Of a DNA stretch of 64,000 nt, positions 19,536 through 28,406 are shown piece after piece. This DNA is from JACKII01 sp965222315. Lineage in GTDB: Bacteria > Pseudomonadota > Alphaproteobacteria > Bin95. A program made the position numbers and the translations under genes. Numbering within the stretch: the stretch's first letter is position 1; every line of letters starts with the position of its first letter. The stretch lies in NCBI GenBank assembly GCA_965222315.1, contig OZ244951.1, positions 620,001-684,000 of the forward strand, read 5' to 3'. A model generated the notes under the pieces. The model ran no database searches. It was not told where the DNA came from and saw nothing but the letters and a program-made list of their open reading frames with translations.

Positions 19536-20449
19536 CCCCCTTCGCGTCCGACCTGGCCCGTGCCGTCACCGGCTGGCAGGGCTGGATGACGGGGGAGCGG
19601 CGGCTGTCAGCGCGGACGGCTGCGATCTATACCCATGACATTGTGGAAGTGTGCGCCTTCCTGAGGGTGCACTTGGGCAGCCCGCCGGGCCTTGAAACTT
19701 TGGCCGCCCTTCGCGTCGGCGACCTGCGTGCCTGGCAGGCGTTTCAGCACCGGGCAGGCAAAGCGGCAGGGTCGCGGGCGCTCGGCGTGTCGGCGTTGCG
19801 CAGCCTTGACCGATACCTGCGCCGGCAGGGCGGAAGCGGGATAGGCGGCCTTTCCGCGTTGCGCGCGCCGAAGGTGCCAAAACCCGCCCCGAGGCCGCTG
19901 GAAATTCATCAGGCGTCCGCGCTGGTGGAGGCTGCGGACGAAAACGGCGCGCCCTGGATCGGCCTGCGCGACCAGGCGGTGCTGGCGCTGCTCTATGGAT
20001 GTGGCCTCCGCATCAGCGAGGCCTTGGGGCTGGACCGCAACGCCTACCCATTCGGCGACAGCGTCCGCGTGGTCGGGAAGGGGCAGAAAGAGCGGCTTGT
20101 GCCCATGATCCCCGCGGTGGCGGAAATGACGGGCGCTTATCTCGATGCCTGTCCGTTCGGGTTGACCCGCGACGGGCCGCTGTTCGTCGGTGCGCGCGGC
20201 AAGCGCCTATCCGCCGGGATTGTGCAGAAGCGCCTGCGCGAGTTGCGGCCATTGCTGGGATTGGACGAGCGGGCAACGCCGCACGCGCTCCGCCACAGCT
20301 TCGCCACTCATTTGCTGGGCGCTGGCGGCGACCTGCGCACCATCCAGGAACTGCTGGGGCACTCGTCACTCAGCACCACCCAGCGCTATACAGAGGTCGA
20401 TGAGGCCCGCCTGCTCGATGTCTACCGGAAAGCTCACCCCCGTGCATGA
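19493..20449 (+). CDS. xerC: Site-specific tyrosine recombinase XerC
   Basis: A 318-residue tyrosine recombinase. The N-terminal SAM-like core-binding domain includes RRLSARTAAIYTHDI. All catalytic residues are seen: Arg in GCGLRISEALGL, Lys in GKGQKER, HALRHSF (His and Arg), LGHSSLSTT (His) and the nucleophile in QRYTEV. With XerD it resolves chromosome dimers at dif. Its start overlaps DUF484 by 43 bases, and its end overlaps the GNAT gene. Confidence 0.93.
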   Translation: MAEPRRTTAGGPGLTPFASDLARAVTGWQGWMTGERRLSARTAAIYTHDIVEVCAFLRVHLGSPPGLETLAALRVGDLRAWQAFQHRAGKAAGSRALGVSALRSLDRYLRRQGGSGIGGLSALRAPKVPKPAPRPLEIHQASALVEAADENGAPWIGLRDQAVLALLYGCGLRISEALGLDRNAYPFGDSVRVVGKGQKERLVPMIPAVAEMTGAYLDACPFGLTRDGPLFVGARGKRLSAGIVQKRLRELRPLLGLDERATPHALRHSFATHLLGAGGDLRTIQELLGHSSLSTTQRYTEVDEARLLDVYRKAHPRA

Positions 20450-20969
20450 AGCCGTCCTGATCCGCGATATGACACCTGCCGACGCCGATGCCGTCCTGCG
20501 CATTTATGCCGAGGGCATCGCCACCGGTCACGCGACATTCGAGGCGGAGGTGCCGGATTGGGAACGCTTTTTCACCAGCAAGCGCGCCGTGCCGCGGCTC
20601 GTGGCCGAAGCCGGAGGCAACGTGGTTGGTTGGGCGGCGTGCGGGCCGTTCTCATCGCGGCCTGTCTATCAGGGGGTTGCCGAACACTCGGTCTATGTAG
20701 CTGAGGCGGCAAGGGGCCTGGGCGTCGGGCGCAGCCTGCTCTCCGCATTCCTGGAAGAGGCCGAGGCAGCGGGCCTCTGGTTGATTGAAAGCCGGATATT
20801 TCCGGAGAACAAAGGCAGCCTGGCCCTGCATCTGGCGTGCGGTTTCAGGGTCGTTGGCCGGTACCACCGGATGGGGAAAATGCCGTACGGCCCCATGAAG
20901 GGCCAATGGCGGGACTGCATCATCATCGCCTGGCGGAGCGCTACGGACCCCGAACCATCGACAAGATGA
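20442..20969 (+). CDS. GNAT N-acetyltransferase (phosphinothricin acetyltransferase-like)
   Basis: A 175-residue GNAT protein. VLIRDMTPADADAVLRIYAEGI matches the N-terminus of Pat/YwnH-type enzymes; the acetyl-CoA loop is ARGLGVGRSLL (about 93-103), and FPENKGSLALHLACGFRVVG is typical of the subfamily. The GTG at 20442, with GGAAAG about ten bases upstream, gives the expected N-terminus and overlaps the xerC end by eight bases. An ATG at 20418 is the alternative. The substrate may be methionine sulfone-like amines or phosphinothricin; this is not shown by the sequence. Confidence 0.82.
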   Translation: MHEAVLIRDMTPADADAVLRIYAEGIATGHATFEAEVPDWERFFTSKRAVPRLVAEAGGNVVGWAACGPFSSRPVYQGVAEHSVYVAEAARGLGVGRSLLSAFLEEAEAAGLWLIESRIFPENKGSLALHLACGFRVVGRYHRMGKMPYGPMKGQWRDCIIIAWRSATDPEPSTR

Positions 20970-21020
20970 GCCGGCCGGTTCACCCGATCCGATTGGCTCG
21001 GGATCTGCTCTAGCAGCCCA

Positions 21021-22334
21021 TTAATTGCTGCATGCCCAGCCGGCCACAGTCTCGCGGCTGAGGTCGTAGCGGGTTGCTTCCAGCACCTCCGGCACATGGG
21101 TGCCGTCCATGCGTTCGCTGTACCACTCCCATACAGTTTCGCCTGCCTGATTCGCCTCCAGCGCCCGGCCGGAGCGGGATTCGACGGTCAGATAATTGCC
21201 GTTCGGCAGCAATTGCCATTTTCCGGCGAAGGCGGTGTAGAAGTGGGGCGATTTCTCGGTTGGATAGATTTGCTCCACGGTGCCCGTATGGGGCTCGAAC
21301 GCCAGTATGTTACTGCCGCCGAGGAACGTGCCCCGGTCCGTCCGGTCCGTGTTGTTGTTGAACACGCCGACCTTGCCGTCGCCCATGAAGTCCGGGTCGT
21401 GTTGCATGATTAGCGGGTTCGTGCCGACCCACTTAACTGCCAGCGTATCAGGGTCGAACACCAGCACGCTGCTGATCTGGCGGAGCGACGCCATCAGATC
21501 GCCCGCTTCGAACAATGGATAGCTGTCGGCGATCTCTGGCGGCAATTCCTCGACATCGTTCAGATGCAGGATATCGCCATGATAGCCCGGATCTTTGGAT
21601 GTTCCTTTGGAGCGGCTGCCGTTTCGGTAGAGCAGATACATCAGGTTGTTTTGCTTCAGCACATCCAGCGAACTGATGCTTTTCAGGATTTCACCGTCCG
21701 GCGAGATCTTCACGAAAAGGTCTTCATAGATCGGCGGCTGCAACCCACCAAACTGCTCCATGTACGCCCGGTCTTCGTCTGTTTGGCGCCGGGGCGTCAG
21801 GCCGGAAATCCAGAAGTTTCCATCCGCCGCCGGGGAAATCGAGTGGTGGGCCTTGCCCTCCTTGGTCGACCAGATCTTCTTCCCGCAGCTATCGACGCGC
21901 GCGATGCCGACATAGGACAGATTGAGCAGCAGGTCGCCATTGGGGAAGAGGTGCGCGCCGTGAATCGGACTGGCGGCGATCGTGCGGCCGGGAAACAGGT
22001 CGTCCAAGTCCAGTTTCCAGTCGTGGACAGTCGCCCCTTCCGTGTCGATCAGGCGCACACCGGGGTTCCAGTCATGCTCCGGAAAAAGGGTGGTCAGCAG
22101 GGTGAGGCCCGGCGCCACTTGGTCGGGGAGGTGGGTCTTCGTCCCGACGAAGTCATAGGTCGCCCGATGAAAATTGTTCGACCGGTGGATCGCTTTTAAA
22201 TCGAAGTACAACGCGTTGATTTGCGGGTAGGGGAAAATATTGAGCCGCGCCGATACCGCGCCGATCAGCCAGACGGCGGCGAACACCGCCAACACGAACA
22301 AGATCAACGGCAGTTTCGAAAGAATGGTCCGCAT
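21021..22334 (-). CDS. Membrane-anchored arylsulfotransferase-like beta-propeller protein
   Basis: A 437-residue protein with an N-terminal membrane anchor (LPLILFVLAVFAAVWLIGAV, about 8-27) and a large extracytoplasmic beta-propeller. Repeated blades read HGAHLFPNGDLLLNL, HHSISPAADGNFW and LLPNGNYLTVES, typical of the arylsulfotransferase (ASST) family, which contains PQQ-type blades. The His pair in the HHSISP blade is a candidate for the catalytic His used in PAPS-independent sulfotransfer. The real substrate is unknown, and many homologues lack known sulfotransferase activity. Start ATG 22334; 63 further upstream codons look non-coding. Confidence 0.75.
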   Translation of the reverse strand: MRTILSKLPLILFVLAVFAAVWLIGAVSARLNIFPYPQINALYFDLKAIHRSNNFHRATYDFVGTKTHLPDQVAPGLTLLTTLFPEHDWNPGVRLIDTEGATVHDWKLDLDDLFPGRTIAASPIHGAHLFPNGDLLLNLSYVGIARVDSCGKKIWSTKEGKAHHSISPAADGNFWISGLTPRRQTDEDRAYMEQFGGLQPPIYEDLFVKISPDGEILKSISSLDVLKQNNLMYLLYRNGSRSKGTSKDPGYHGDILHLNDVEELPPEIADSYPLFEAGDLMASLRQISSVLVFDPDTLAVKWVGTNPLIMQHDPDFMGDGKVGVFNNNTDRTDRGTFLGGSNILAFEPHTGTVEQIYPTEKSPHFYTAFAGKWQLLPNGNYLTVESRSGRALEANQAGETVWEWYSERMDGTHVPEVLEATRYDLSRETVAGWACSN

Positions 22335-22591
22335 CGTTGCACCCGGTCCTGCTCGGTTAGGTCCTGCCGTCAATCCATGGCCGGATGGCGCTGAATCTAA
22401 GGCGATTTGGCAGCGTCTATACATCGTTTCAGGGCGCGGCGGAGATGCCGCTTTTTGACCCTGAGTGGGAAGGTGAACAGGTTTTGCCCCGGACCGGTTT
22501 AACACCGGGTGAATTGCCACCATGCCGGAACGGCGATAGCGTCGCCGTCATAATCTGACGAGCGCATAGCGCACAACGAGGAAGACTGGCG

Positions 22592-23725
22592 GTGTCCTGG
22601 CATACTCATACGGTCACGATAGTGGGGGCGGGCATCGGTGGCCTGGCGTTGGCCGCCGCGCTGCGCCGGTTCGGAATCGGCGTGGAAATTTATGAACAAG
22701 CGCAGGCCTTCTCCCGTGTCGGTGCCGGTATCCAGATGAGCCCGAACGCGATGCGCGTGCTCCGCGGTTTTGGACTGGAGGAGCAGATCCGCGCCAATGC
22801 CTTTCAGCCGCGAACCTGGGACAACCGGGATTGGGACACGGGCACCTCCACCAACCTTGCGGCTTTGGGGGAAGTGGCGGAGGAGCGCTATGGCGCGCCC
22901 TACATCCAGATGCACCGCGGCGATCTGCACGAGTTCCTGGCGGGAACGGTGCCGGACGGTATCATCCGCTACGGCAAAAAGCTGGCTGACATTGCCGGAA
23001 CGGGCAAAGGCTACCGCCTGTCATTCGAGGACGGCACCACAGCAGAGGCTGACATTTTAATAGGCGCAGACGGCGTCCACTCCCTCGTCCGCCAGCACCT
23101 GCTTGGGATGGAAGCGCCGCGATTTATGGGCCGCGCCGCCTACCGCACCACCTTTCCAGCGGCACTGTTGGACGGAGCGGAGATTGCGGACAGCACCAAG
23201 TGGTGGGAGCCGGACCGGCACATCGTCATCTATTTTACCACCCGCAACCGGGACGAAATCTACTTTACCACCAGCCAGCCAGAAACCGACTGGACCACCG
23301 AATCCTGGTCGGCGGAGGGCTCGCTGGACGAAATGCGGGCGGCGTTCGAAGGCTTTCACCCGGAGGTGCAGGCGGTATTGGCCGCCTGCCCGAAGGTCAA
23401 CAAATGGGCCCTGTTCGAGCGCGATCCCCTGCCGAAATGGAGTGAGGGCCGGGCCTGCCTGCTCGGCGACGCCTGCCACCCGATGCTGCCCTATATGGCC
23501 CAGGGCGCGGCATCCTCACTGGAGGATTCCGTCGTGCTGGTCCGCTGCCTGGCGGCCTCCGGGCCGGACGATACACCTGCCGCGTTCCGCCAGTTCGAGG
23601 CCCTGCGCAAGCCCCGCACCTCGCAACTGCAGTTGACGTCCCACCAGAACAAATTCATGCAACAGAAGACCGATCCGGATTGGGTCTATGGCTACGATGC
23701 GTGGAATGTGGAGCTGGAGAGATAG
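22592..23725 (+). CDS. FAD-dependent aromatic hydroxylase (salicylate/6-hydroxynicotinate monooxygenase-like)
   Basis: A 377-residue flavoprotein monooxygenase. GxGxxG FAD motif VGAGIGGLALAAAL (about 11-24), DG motif ILIGADGVHS (about 154-163) and GD motif CLLGDACHPMLPYMAQGA (about 290-307) are all present. The end, DPDWVYGYDAW, resembles NicC-type 6-hydroxynicotinate 3-monooxygenases. It presumably hydroxylates an aromatic or heteroaromatic acid using NAD(P)H and O2. The start is a GTG at 22592. No ring-cleavage gene adjoins it. Confidence 0.85.
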   Translation: MSWHTHTVTIVGAGIGGLALAAALRRFGIGVEIYEQAQAFSRVGAGIQMSPNAMRVLRGFGLEEQIRANAFQPRTWDNRDWDTGTSTNLAALGEVAEERYGAPYIQMHRGDLHEFLAGTVPDGIIRYGKKLADIAGTGKGYRLSFEDGTTAEADILIGADGVHSLVRQHLLGMEAPRFMGRAAYRTTFPAALLDGAEIADSTKWWEPDRHIVIYFTTRNRDEIYFTTSQPETDWTTESWSAEGSLDEMRAAFEGFHPEVQAVLAACPKVNKWALFERDPLPKWSEGRACLLGDACHPMLPYMAQGAASSLEDSVVLVRCLAASGPDDTPAAFRQFEALRKPRTSQLQLTSHQNKFMQQKTDPDWVYGYDAWNVELER

Positions 23726-23742
23726 TAGATCGCCCCCGCTCC

Positions 23743-23785
23743 GGTCGTCGTAGCGAGTCCGTGGAACACGGGCGAAGCAATCCAT
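23743..23785. repeat. Degenerate copy of a CGTCATTGCGAG...GAAGCAATCCA dispersed repeat
   Basis: The segment GTCGTCGTAGCGAGTCC followed by GGCGAAGCAATCCATC matches, imperfectly, the widespread intergenic repeat whose ends read CGTCATTGCGAG and CGAAGCAATCCA. It lies in a 221-base gap after the hydroxylase gene. Only one copy is seen in this window, so the call rests on resemblance to the known family. Confidence 0.5.
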
Positions 23786-23946
23786 CGGCAATACCAATCC
23801 GCATCGGCTTTCATGGTTTGCCGCGTCGACCGCATTTCAGCGGGCTCATCGGAATGATGGCGAAAAGGCGAGGCTTGCCCTAGCAATAGGCACCGCCATC
23901 AGCTATCCGGTCGGCTCTGACAAACATCCCGCCGGAGCCCTCCCCC

Positions 23947-25035
23947 ATGCAGAACAATAACTTCACTATCGCCGTTTATCCCGGCGACGGCATCGGCGCG
24001 GAGATCATGGCGGCGGCCGAGGCTGTGCTCAAAGCTGCGCAAGCCAAGACCGGCGGCTTCTCGCTCTCGCTGAGCATCTATTCGGCCGGCGCGGCGCACT
24101 ACGAGAAGTATAAGGAAGACATCGCCCCCGCCGACTTCAACGCGGGCGGCGATGCAGACGCTATCCTGCTGGGCGCGATGGGCCTGCCCTCTGTCCGCTA
24201 CCCTGACGGCACAGAGATAGCGCCCCATCTCCGCATGCGCACCGCCTATGAGCTTTACGCCGGCCTGCGCCCGGTCAAAACCTATCCGAACGCGCCGGGG
24301 CCGCTCGGCTCCCCACAGGCCGCCGAGATCGACATGGTCATCGTGCGGGAATCGACCGAAGGCCTGTTCGCCTCCCTCAACGGCGGCAGCAAGGTCTCTC
24401 GCGACCGGGCCAGCGAAACCCTCACAATGACCCGCAGCGTCTGCGAACGGCTGTTCGACCATTCGTTCCGCCTGGCTCAGCAGCGCAAGGCCAAGGGCAA
24501 GAAGGGCGAGCTGACCTGTGTGGACAAGTCCAACGTCTTCCCCGCCTTCGCCTGGTTCCGGGAAGTCTATGACGAGCGTGCTGCCAACTTCCCCGACATC
24601 GTCCGGCGCTATTCCTATGTTGACGCCATGGCGCTGGACATGGTGCGCAAGCCCTGGGACTTCGACGTGCTGGTGATGGAGAACATGTTCGGCGACATCA
24701 TCTCCGACCTGGGGGCCGGCATCGTCGGCTCCATGGGGCTCGCGCCATGCGCGGAATTGGGCGACAAGCACGGCCTTTTCCAGCCAGCGCACGGTTCCGC
24801 ACCAGATATTGCCGGCCAGGGGATCGCCAACCCCACCGCCATGATCCAGTCCGCCGCAATGATGCTTGACTGGCTCGCGCAGCAGCATGACGTGCCCGCC
24901 TGTGCGGAAGCGGCCAGCCTCATCGACCGGGCGGTGTACCAGGGCTTTGCCGACAAGGCGATCCGGCCCTCCGAGTTCGGGGGCGACACCGGAACACAGG
25001 AAATTGCAGACGCAGTCGTGGCCCGAATGGGCTAA
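23947..25035 (+). CDS. Isocitrate/isopropylmalate/tartrate dehydrogenase family protein
   Basis: A 362-residue decarboxylating dehydrogenase. VYPGDGIGAEIM marks the N-terminus; RMRTAYELYAGLRPVKTYP and VIVRESTEGLF hold substrate arginines; Lys in VDKSNVF and metal-binding Asp residues in NMFGDIISDLGAGI are in place, and HGSAPDIAGQGIANP is the cofactor loop. The family covers tartrate, isopropylmalate and homoisocitrate dehydrogenases. The context (aromatic hydroxylase upstream, NIPSNAP protein downstream) favours a catabolic role over leucine synthesis. Confidence 0.88.
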   Translation: MQNNNFTIAVYPGDGIGAEIMAAAEAVLKAAQAKTGGFSLSLSIYSAGAAHYEKYKEDIAPADFNAGGDADAILLGAMGLPSVRYPDGTEIAPHLRMRTAYELYAGLRPVKTYPNAPGPLGSPQAAEIDMVIVRESTEGLFASLNGGSKVSRDRASETLTMTRSVCERLFDHSFRLAQQRKAKGKKGELTCVDKSNVFPAFAWFREVYDERAANFPDIVRRYSYVDAMALDMVRKPWDFDVLVMENMFGDIISDLGAGIVGSMGLAPCAELGDKHGLFQPAHGSAPDIAGQGIANPTAMIQSAAMMLDWLAQQHDVPACAEAASLIDRAVYQGFADKAIRPSEFGGDTGTQEIADAVVARMG

Positions 25036-25087
25036 ACTGCCGCTTCATCCGTACCACTCTTCAACAAAGTCATTCGGGAGAAACCTC

Positions 25088-25411
25088 ATGCTGTTCGACG
25101 TCCGCACCTATACCTGCCGCCCCGGCACCATCCGCAAGCAGATGGCCATGTATGAAGCCGAAGGTCTCGCCATCCAGCGCAAGCACCTGGGCGAGCCGAT
25201 CTTCTATGGCATCACCGAGACCGGCGAAGTGAACAACTACCTGCACATCTGGGGCTACGAAGACGCCGCCGACCGTGAAAAGCGCCGCGCCGCCATGCAG
25301 GCGGACCCGGCCTGGCAGGCCTTTCTCGCGAAGACAGGCGAGGCTGGCTACCTGATTCATCAGTCTAACACGCTGATGACGAACGCGCCGTTCTACACGC
25401 CAAAGCGCTAA
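25088..25411 (+). CDS. NIPSNAP family protein
   Basis: A 107-residue ferredoxin-like-fold protein. MLFDVRTYTCRPGTIRKQM, YGITETGEVNNYLHIWGYED and ADREKRRAAMQADPAW are typical NIPSNAP features. It follows the dehydrogenase by 52 bases and probably shares its transcript. In bacteria these proteins often accompany catabolic genes, with unknown chemistry. The upstream part of the open frame belongs to the dehydrogenase in another frame. Confidence 0.87.
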   Translation: MLFDVRTYTCRPGTIRKQMAMYEAEGLAIQRKHLGEPIFYGITETGEVNNYLHIWGYEDAADREKRRAAMQADPAWQAFLAKTGEAGYLIHQSNTLMTNAPFYTPKR

Positions 25412-25435
25412 GCATTGCCAAGGAGGCCAGCGCCG

Positions 25436-25612
25436 ATGATCCGAGCCGCAACAATTTTGATCTTGGCTCTGGCCCTTTCGGCCTGCAGTTGGTTCCGTGA
25501 CTACAGTGTCGGGATTAGTAACCCGACCGAACGGGATACGGTGCAGGAACAGACCTATTACGACTACAGCAAGCGCGACACGATCTACCAGCGGAGCGGA
25601 ACGTACCGGTGA
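25436..25612 (+). CDS. Small lipoprotein, 58 aa
   Basis: An ATG at 25436 is preceded by AGGAGG nine bases away. The product has a signal sequence with lipobox LSAC near residue 17, followed by WFRDYSVGISNPTE and a Tyr/Asp/Arg-rich tail ending RSGTYR. No family is recognised. It may be an envelope lipoprotein co-transcribed with the NIPSNAP gene 24 bases upstream. Confidence 0.65.
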   Translation: MIRAATILILALALSACSWFRDYSVGISNPTERDTVQEQTYYDYSKRDTIYQRSGTYR

Positions 25613-25630
25613 GCCGCCCTGCCAGGCTCG

Positions 25631-26518
25631 TTAGCGCCCCGGCAAGTCAGCCTTCGGCAGCCGCTCGCCGGCCGCCGGACGTGGCGGGCGCGACGGCAGG
25701 TGGATAGTGGAGCCCTTGTGGGCATTCCAGTTACGCACGCTCAGATTCAGGAACAAGGGCGGCTCCACTAGCTTCGCCGAGAAACCCGTCCGCCGGAACC
25801 GGTACCGCATATAGCCAAGGCGGGACGTGCCCGGCAAACTCTTGCGCCCGTCCATCAGGAACGAAGTCGCCGGCGCCCAGATAAGTTTCGTCCCGCCGTG
25901 CGCGAGCCGCCGGTAGCGGTGCAGGTGGCCAGAGCCGACTAACCTCACTCCATGCTTTTCACATAGCGCCAGCAACCGCACCCGGCCTTCCGGAAAAAGG
26001 GCTGTCAGATGACGGCCCGCTGCCGCCGGGTCGCGCACATAGAGCGGCTTGTGCAGCCATATCACCAATTGCCGGTCGCCCGCATCGGTCAGCGCACCCT
26101 CCAGGAATGTCCACTGCTCGGCCTCTCCGGCCAGACCACTGTCAATCATCTGGGCGTTTAGCCCGATGAAGCGCCAGTTGGCGAGGTCTTGCACCCAGAA
26201 ATCGTCGTCAATCATCTCGCGGAACGTGGCGCGAAGCGGTTCGGTCAGCGGGTGGTTGTTACGCTCGTCAGGGGGCGTGTCGCCGGCATCATGGTTGCCG
26301 GGGATCGCCCGCCAGGCCACCGGCAGCCGGTCGAGTTGCTGCCTTGCATAGGCGAATTCCTGCGCGCGTCCCGGCCCGTTTATACAAACGTCGCCGGTGA
26401 CGAAGATGAAATCCGGTGGGTCGGCCTCCATCGTCTCGACGAACACATCCCAATTGTCCTGAAACCAGGCATGGGTGGGCGACAGGTGAATGTCGGAGAC
26501 CTGAACCACATCGAGCAT
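25631..26518 (-). CDS. Calcineurin-like metallophosphoesterase
   Basis: A 295-residue phosphoesterase with the whole dinuclear metal signature: VSDIHLS (about 5-11), TGDVCINGPG (about 38-47), IPGNHDAGD (about 68-76), VIWLHKPLY and GSGHLHRYR. It resembles CpdA-like cyclic nucleotide phosphodiesterases or other DNA/phosphoester hydrolases; the substrate is not evident. The ATG at 26518 lies five bases after the DppC-type permease stop, so it is the third gene of that operon. The last 30 residues are basic and Pro-rich. Confidence 0.82.
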   Translation of the reverse strand: MLDVVQVSDIHLSPTHAWFQDNWDVFVETMEADPPDFIFVTGDVCINGPGRAQEFAYARQQLDRLPVAWRAIPGNHDAGDTPPDERNNHPLTEPLRATFREMIDDDFWVQDLANWRFIGLNAQMIDSGLAGEAEQWTFLEGALTDAGDRQLVIWLHKPLYVRDPAAAGRHLTALFPEGRVRLLALCEKHGVRLVGSGHLHRYRRLAHGGTKLIWAPATSFLMDGRKSLPGTSRLGYMRYRFRRTGFSAKLVEPPLFLNLSVRNWNAHKGSTIHLPSRPPRPAAGERLPKADLPGR

Positions 26519-26523
26519 CGCTT

Positions 26524-27423
26524 TTAAGGACCTTCCCGTTCGGTAGCGCGGCTGGAAAGCGCATCCTGTAACGCATCGCCCACGAAATTGACGCTGACAA
26601 CCGTGAAAAAGATCGCGAGGCCTGGATAGACGGCCAGCATCGGCGCCTGCCAGATCAGTTCCTGCGCGCCGGTCAGCATATTGCCCCAACTGGCGACAGG
26701 CGGCTGGATGCCCAGGCCGAGGAACGACAGCGCACTTTCGAACAGGATCACCTGGCCCATGGCGAGCGTTGTGGCCACCACCAACGGCCCGCTGATATTG
26801 GGCAGGATATGGCGTACGGCGATGGCGGCGGGCGATACGCCCAGCGCGCGGGCGGCCTGCACATAGCCCTGCGCTCTGGCCGCTAGCGTCGCACCCCGCA
26901 CCAGCCGGGCGGGTGTCGTCCAGCCGACCAGCGCCACGATGACAATGATGCGGATCAGGCCGAAGGTGCTTTCCTCCGCGGCGGCTTCCAATCCCAGCTT
27001 GGCCGGGTCGATGGCGGCCATGACTATCAGCAGCGGCAGCAGCGGTAGGGCGATGACGCTGTCCACCAGCCGCATCAGCAGCGCATCAAGCCATCCGCCC
27101 AGATAGCCCGCCGTCAGGCCGATGGCGGTGCCGATCAAGGCCGCTACCAGGGCGCTCGCCAGGGCCACACTGAGCGAGACCTGCCCGCCCTCCAGCAGAC
27201 GGATCAGCACGTCCCGCCCCAGCGAATCCTGGCCTAGTGGGTGCTGGGGCGACGGCGGCCCGAACTGGCCAAACAGGTCTACCGCCGCCGAGTCGATGCC
27301 TAACGCGTTCGCAATGGGGCCGGCGGCGGCGGAAAGCCCCGCCAGCAGCGCCAGCACGACCAGCCCCGCCAGGCCGAAGCGGTGGCGGCGGAAGCGGCTC
27401 CAGGCCCGCGCCAGCGGGCTCAT
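26524..27423 (-). CDS. ABC transporter permease, DppC/OppC type
   Basis: A 299-residue inner-membrane permease. The N-terminal OppC segment FRRHRFGLAGLVVLALLAGL is followed by the periplasmic HPLGQDSLGRDVLIRLLEG signature and the EAA loop AARALGVSPAAIAVRHILPNISGPL (family pattern). Five to six membrane segments are seen. It overlaps the DppB-type gene by four bases. The importer probably takes peptides, opines or nickel, but the binding protein and ATPases that would tell are not next to it. Confidence 0.87.
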   Translation of the reverse strand: MSPLARAWSRFRRHRFGLAGLVVLALLAGLSAAAGPIANALGIDSAAVDLFGQFGPPSPQHPLGQDSLGRDVLIRLLEGGQVSLSVALASALVAALIGTAIGLTAGYLGGWLDALLMRLVDSVIALPLLPLLIVMAAIDPAKLGLEAAAEESTFGLIRIIVIVALVGWTTPARLVRGATLAARAQGYVQAARALGVSPAAIAVRHILPNISGPLVVATTLAMGQVILFESALSFLGLGIQPPVASWGNMLTGAQELIWQAPMLAVYPGLAIFFTVVSVNFVGDALQDALSSRATEREGP

Positions 27424-28382
27424 GCCTGGTTGCCCCCGCCGAAGGATACCCGCGGATCAATGGCGGCATAGGCCATGTCGGCCAGGAAGTTCGCGCCCAG
27501 CGTCACCACCGTCGCAAACAGTAGTGCCACCAGCGCCAAGTTGTAGTCGTTGCCCATCACTGCATCGAACAGCAGCTTGCCCATGCCGGGGTAGCCGAAC
27601 ATCATCTCGATAATCAGGGAGCCGCTGAACAGCGCCCCCACGTCCAACGCCAGGATGGAGACTACCGGGATCATGGCGTTGCGGAGCGCATGGTGCCAGA
27701 TCACACCGACCTCCGAGCGCCCCTTGGCCCGTGCGGTGCGGATGTGGTCGGCAGCCAGCGCGTCCCGGATCGCAGCGCGCATGAACCGCGCCACGCTGCC
27801 TGCCTGCAACAGGCCGAGGGTCATCACCGGCAGTACCAAATGGTGAGCCTGGGACCAGAAGCTGGGATCAACGGACACGGCGCTCGCCGGGAACCATTGC
27901 AGGGTCACGGCGAACAGCATGATGACCAGCAGCGCAAGCCAGAACGCCGGCATGGCGACCCCGGCGAAGCAGATCAAGTTGACGGTATAGTCCAAGCGAG
28001 AGTGCGGCTTGGCCCCCGCAGCCATGCCCGCCGGTAGCCCGATAAGCAGTCCGAGCAGCAGGCTCAGGCCCATCAGCACGATGGACCGGCCCATGGGCTC
28101 CGCCAGCGCGTCGACAACCGGCGCGGCGAATAGGCGGGAATAGCCGAATTCGCCCTGGATCGCCTGTCCGGCCCAGGCGAGGTAGCGGTCGAACCAAGGC
28201 TCATCCAGGCCATAGAGTTGGCGCAGGCGCTCGATATCGGCGGGGCGCAGGTCGGGGTCGGCGGAGATTGCCAGATCGATAGGGTCGCCCGGCATCAGGC
28301 CGATCAGGCCATAGATCGCCACCGACATCAGCGCCAGCACCGCCAGCGACTGCGCCAGCCGCGTTGCCAGGAAGCGCAGCAC
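27420..28382 (-). CDS. ABC transporter permease, DppB/OppB type
   Basis: A 320-residue permease. It shows the N-terminal membrane helix (LAQSLAVLALMSVAIYGLIGLMPGDP), the family-typical PGDPIDLA segment, six hydrophobic helices, and the EAA loop TARAKGRSEVGVIWHHALRNA with MFGYPGMGKLL behind it. It is the first gene of a dppB-dppC-phosphoesterase operon. Upstream (28383-28527) there are only repeats, so this set has no cognate binding protein or ATPase nearby. Confidence 0.88.
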   Translation of the reverse strand: MLRFLATRLAQSLAVLALMSVAIYGLIGLMPGDPIDLAISADPDLRPADIERLRQLYGLDEPWFDRYLAWAGQAIQGEFGYSRLFAAPVVDALAEPMGRSIVLMGLSLLLGLLIGLPAGMAAGAKPHSRLDYTVNLICFAGVAMPAFWLALLVIMLFAVTLQWFPASAVSVDPSFWSQAHHLVLPVMTLGLLQAGSVARFMRAAIRDALAADHIRTARAKGRSEVGVIWHHALRNAMIPVVSILALDVGALFSGSLIIEMMFGYPGMGKLLFDAVMGNDYNLALVALLFATVVTLGANFLADMAYAAIDPRVSFGGGNQA

Positions 28383-28406
28383 CTATGCCTCTCCCCGCGG
28401 CGTCAT

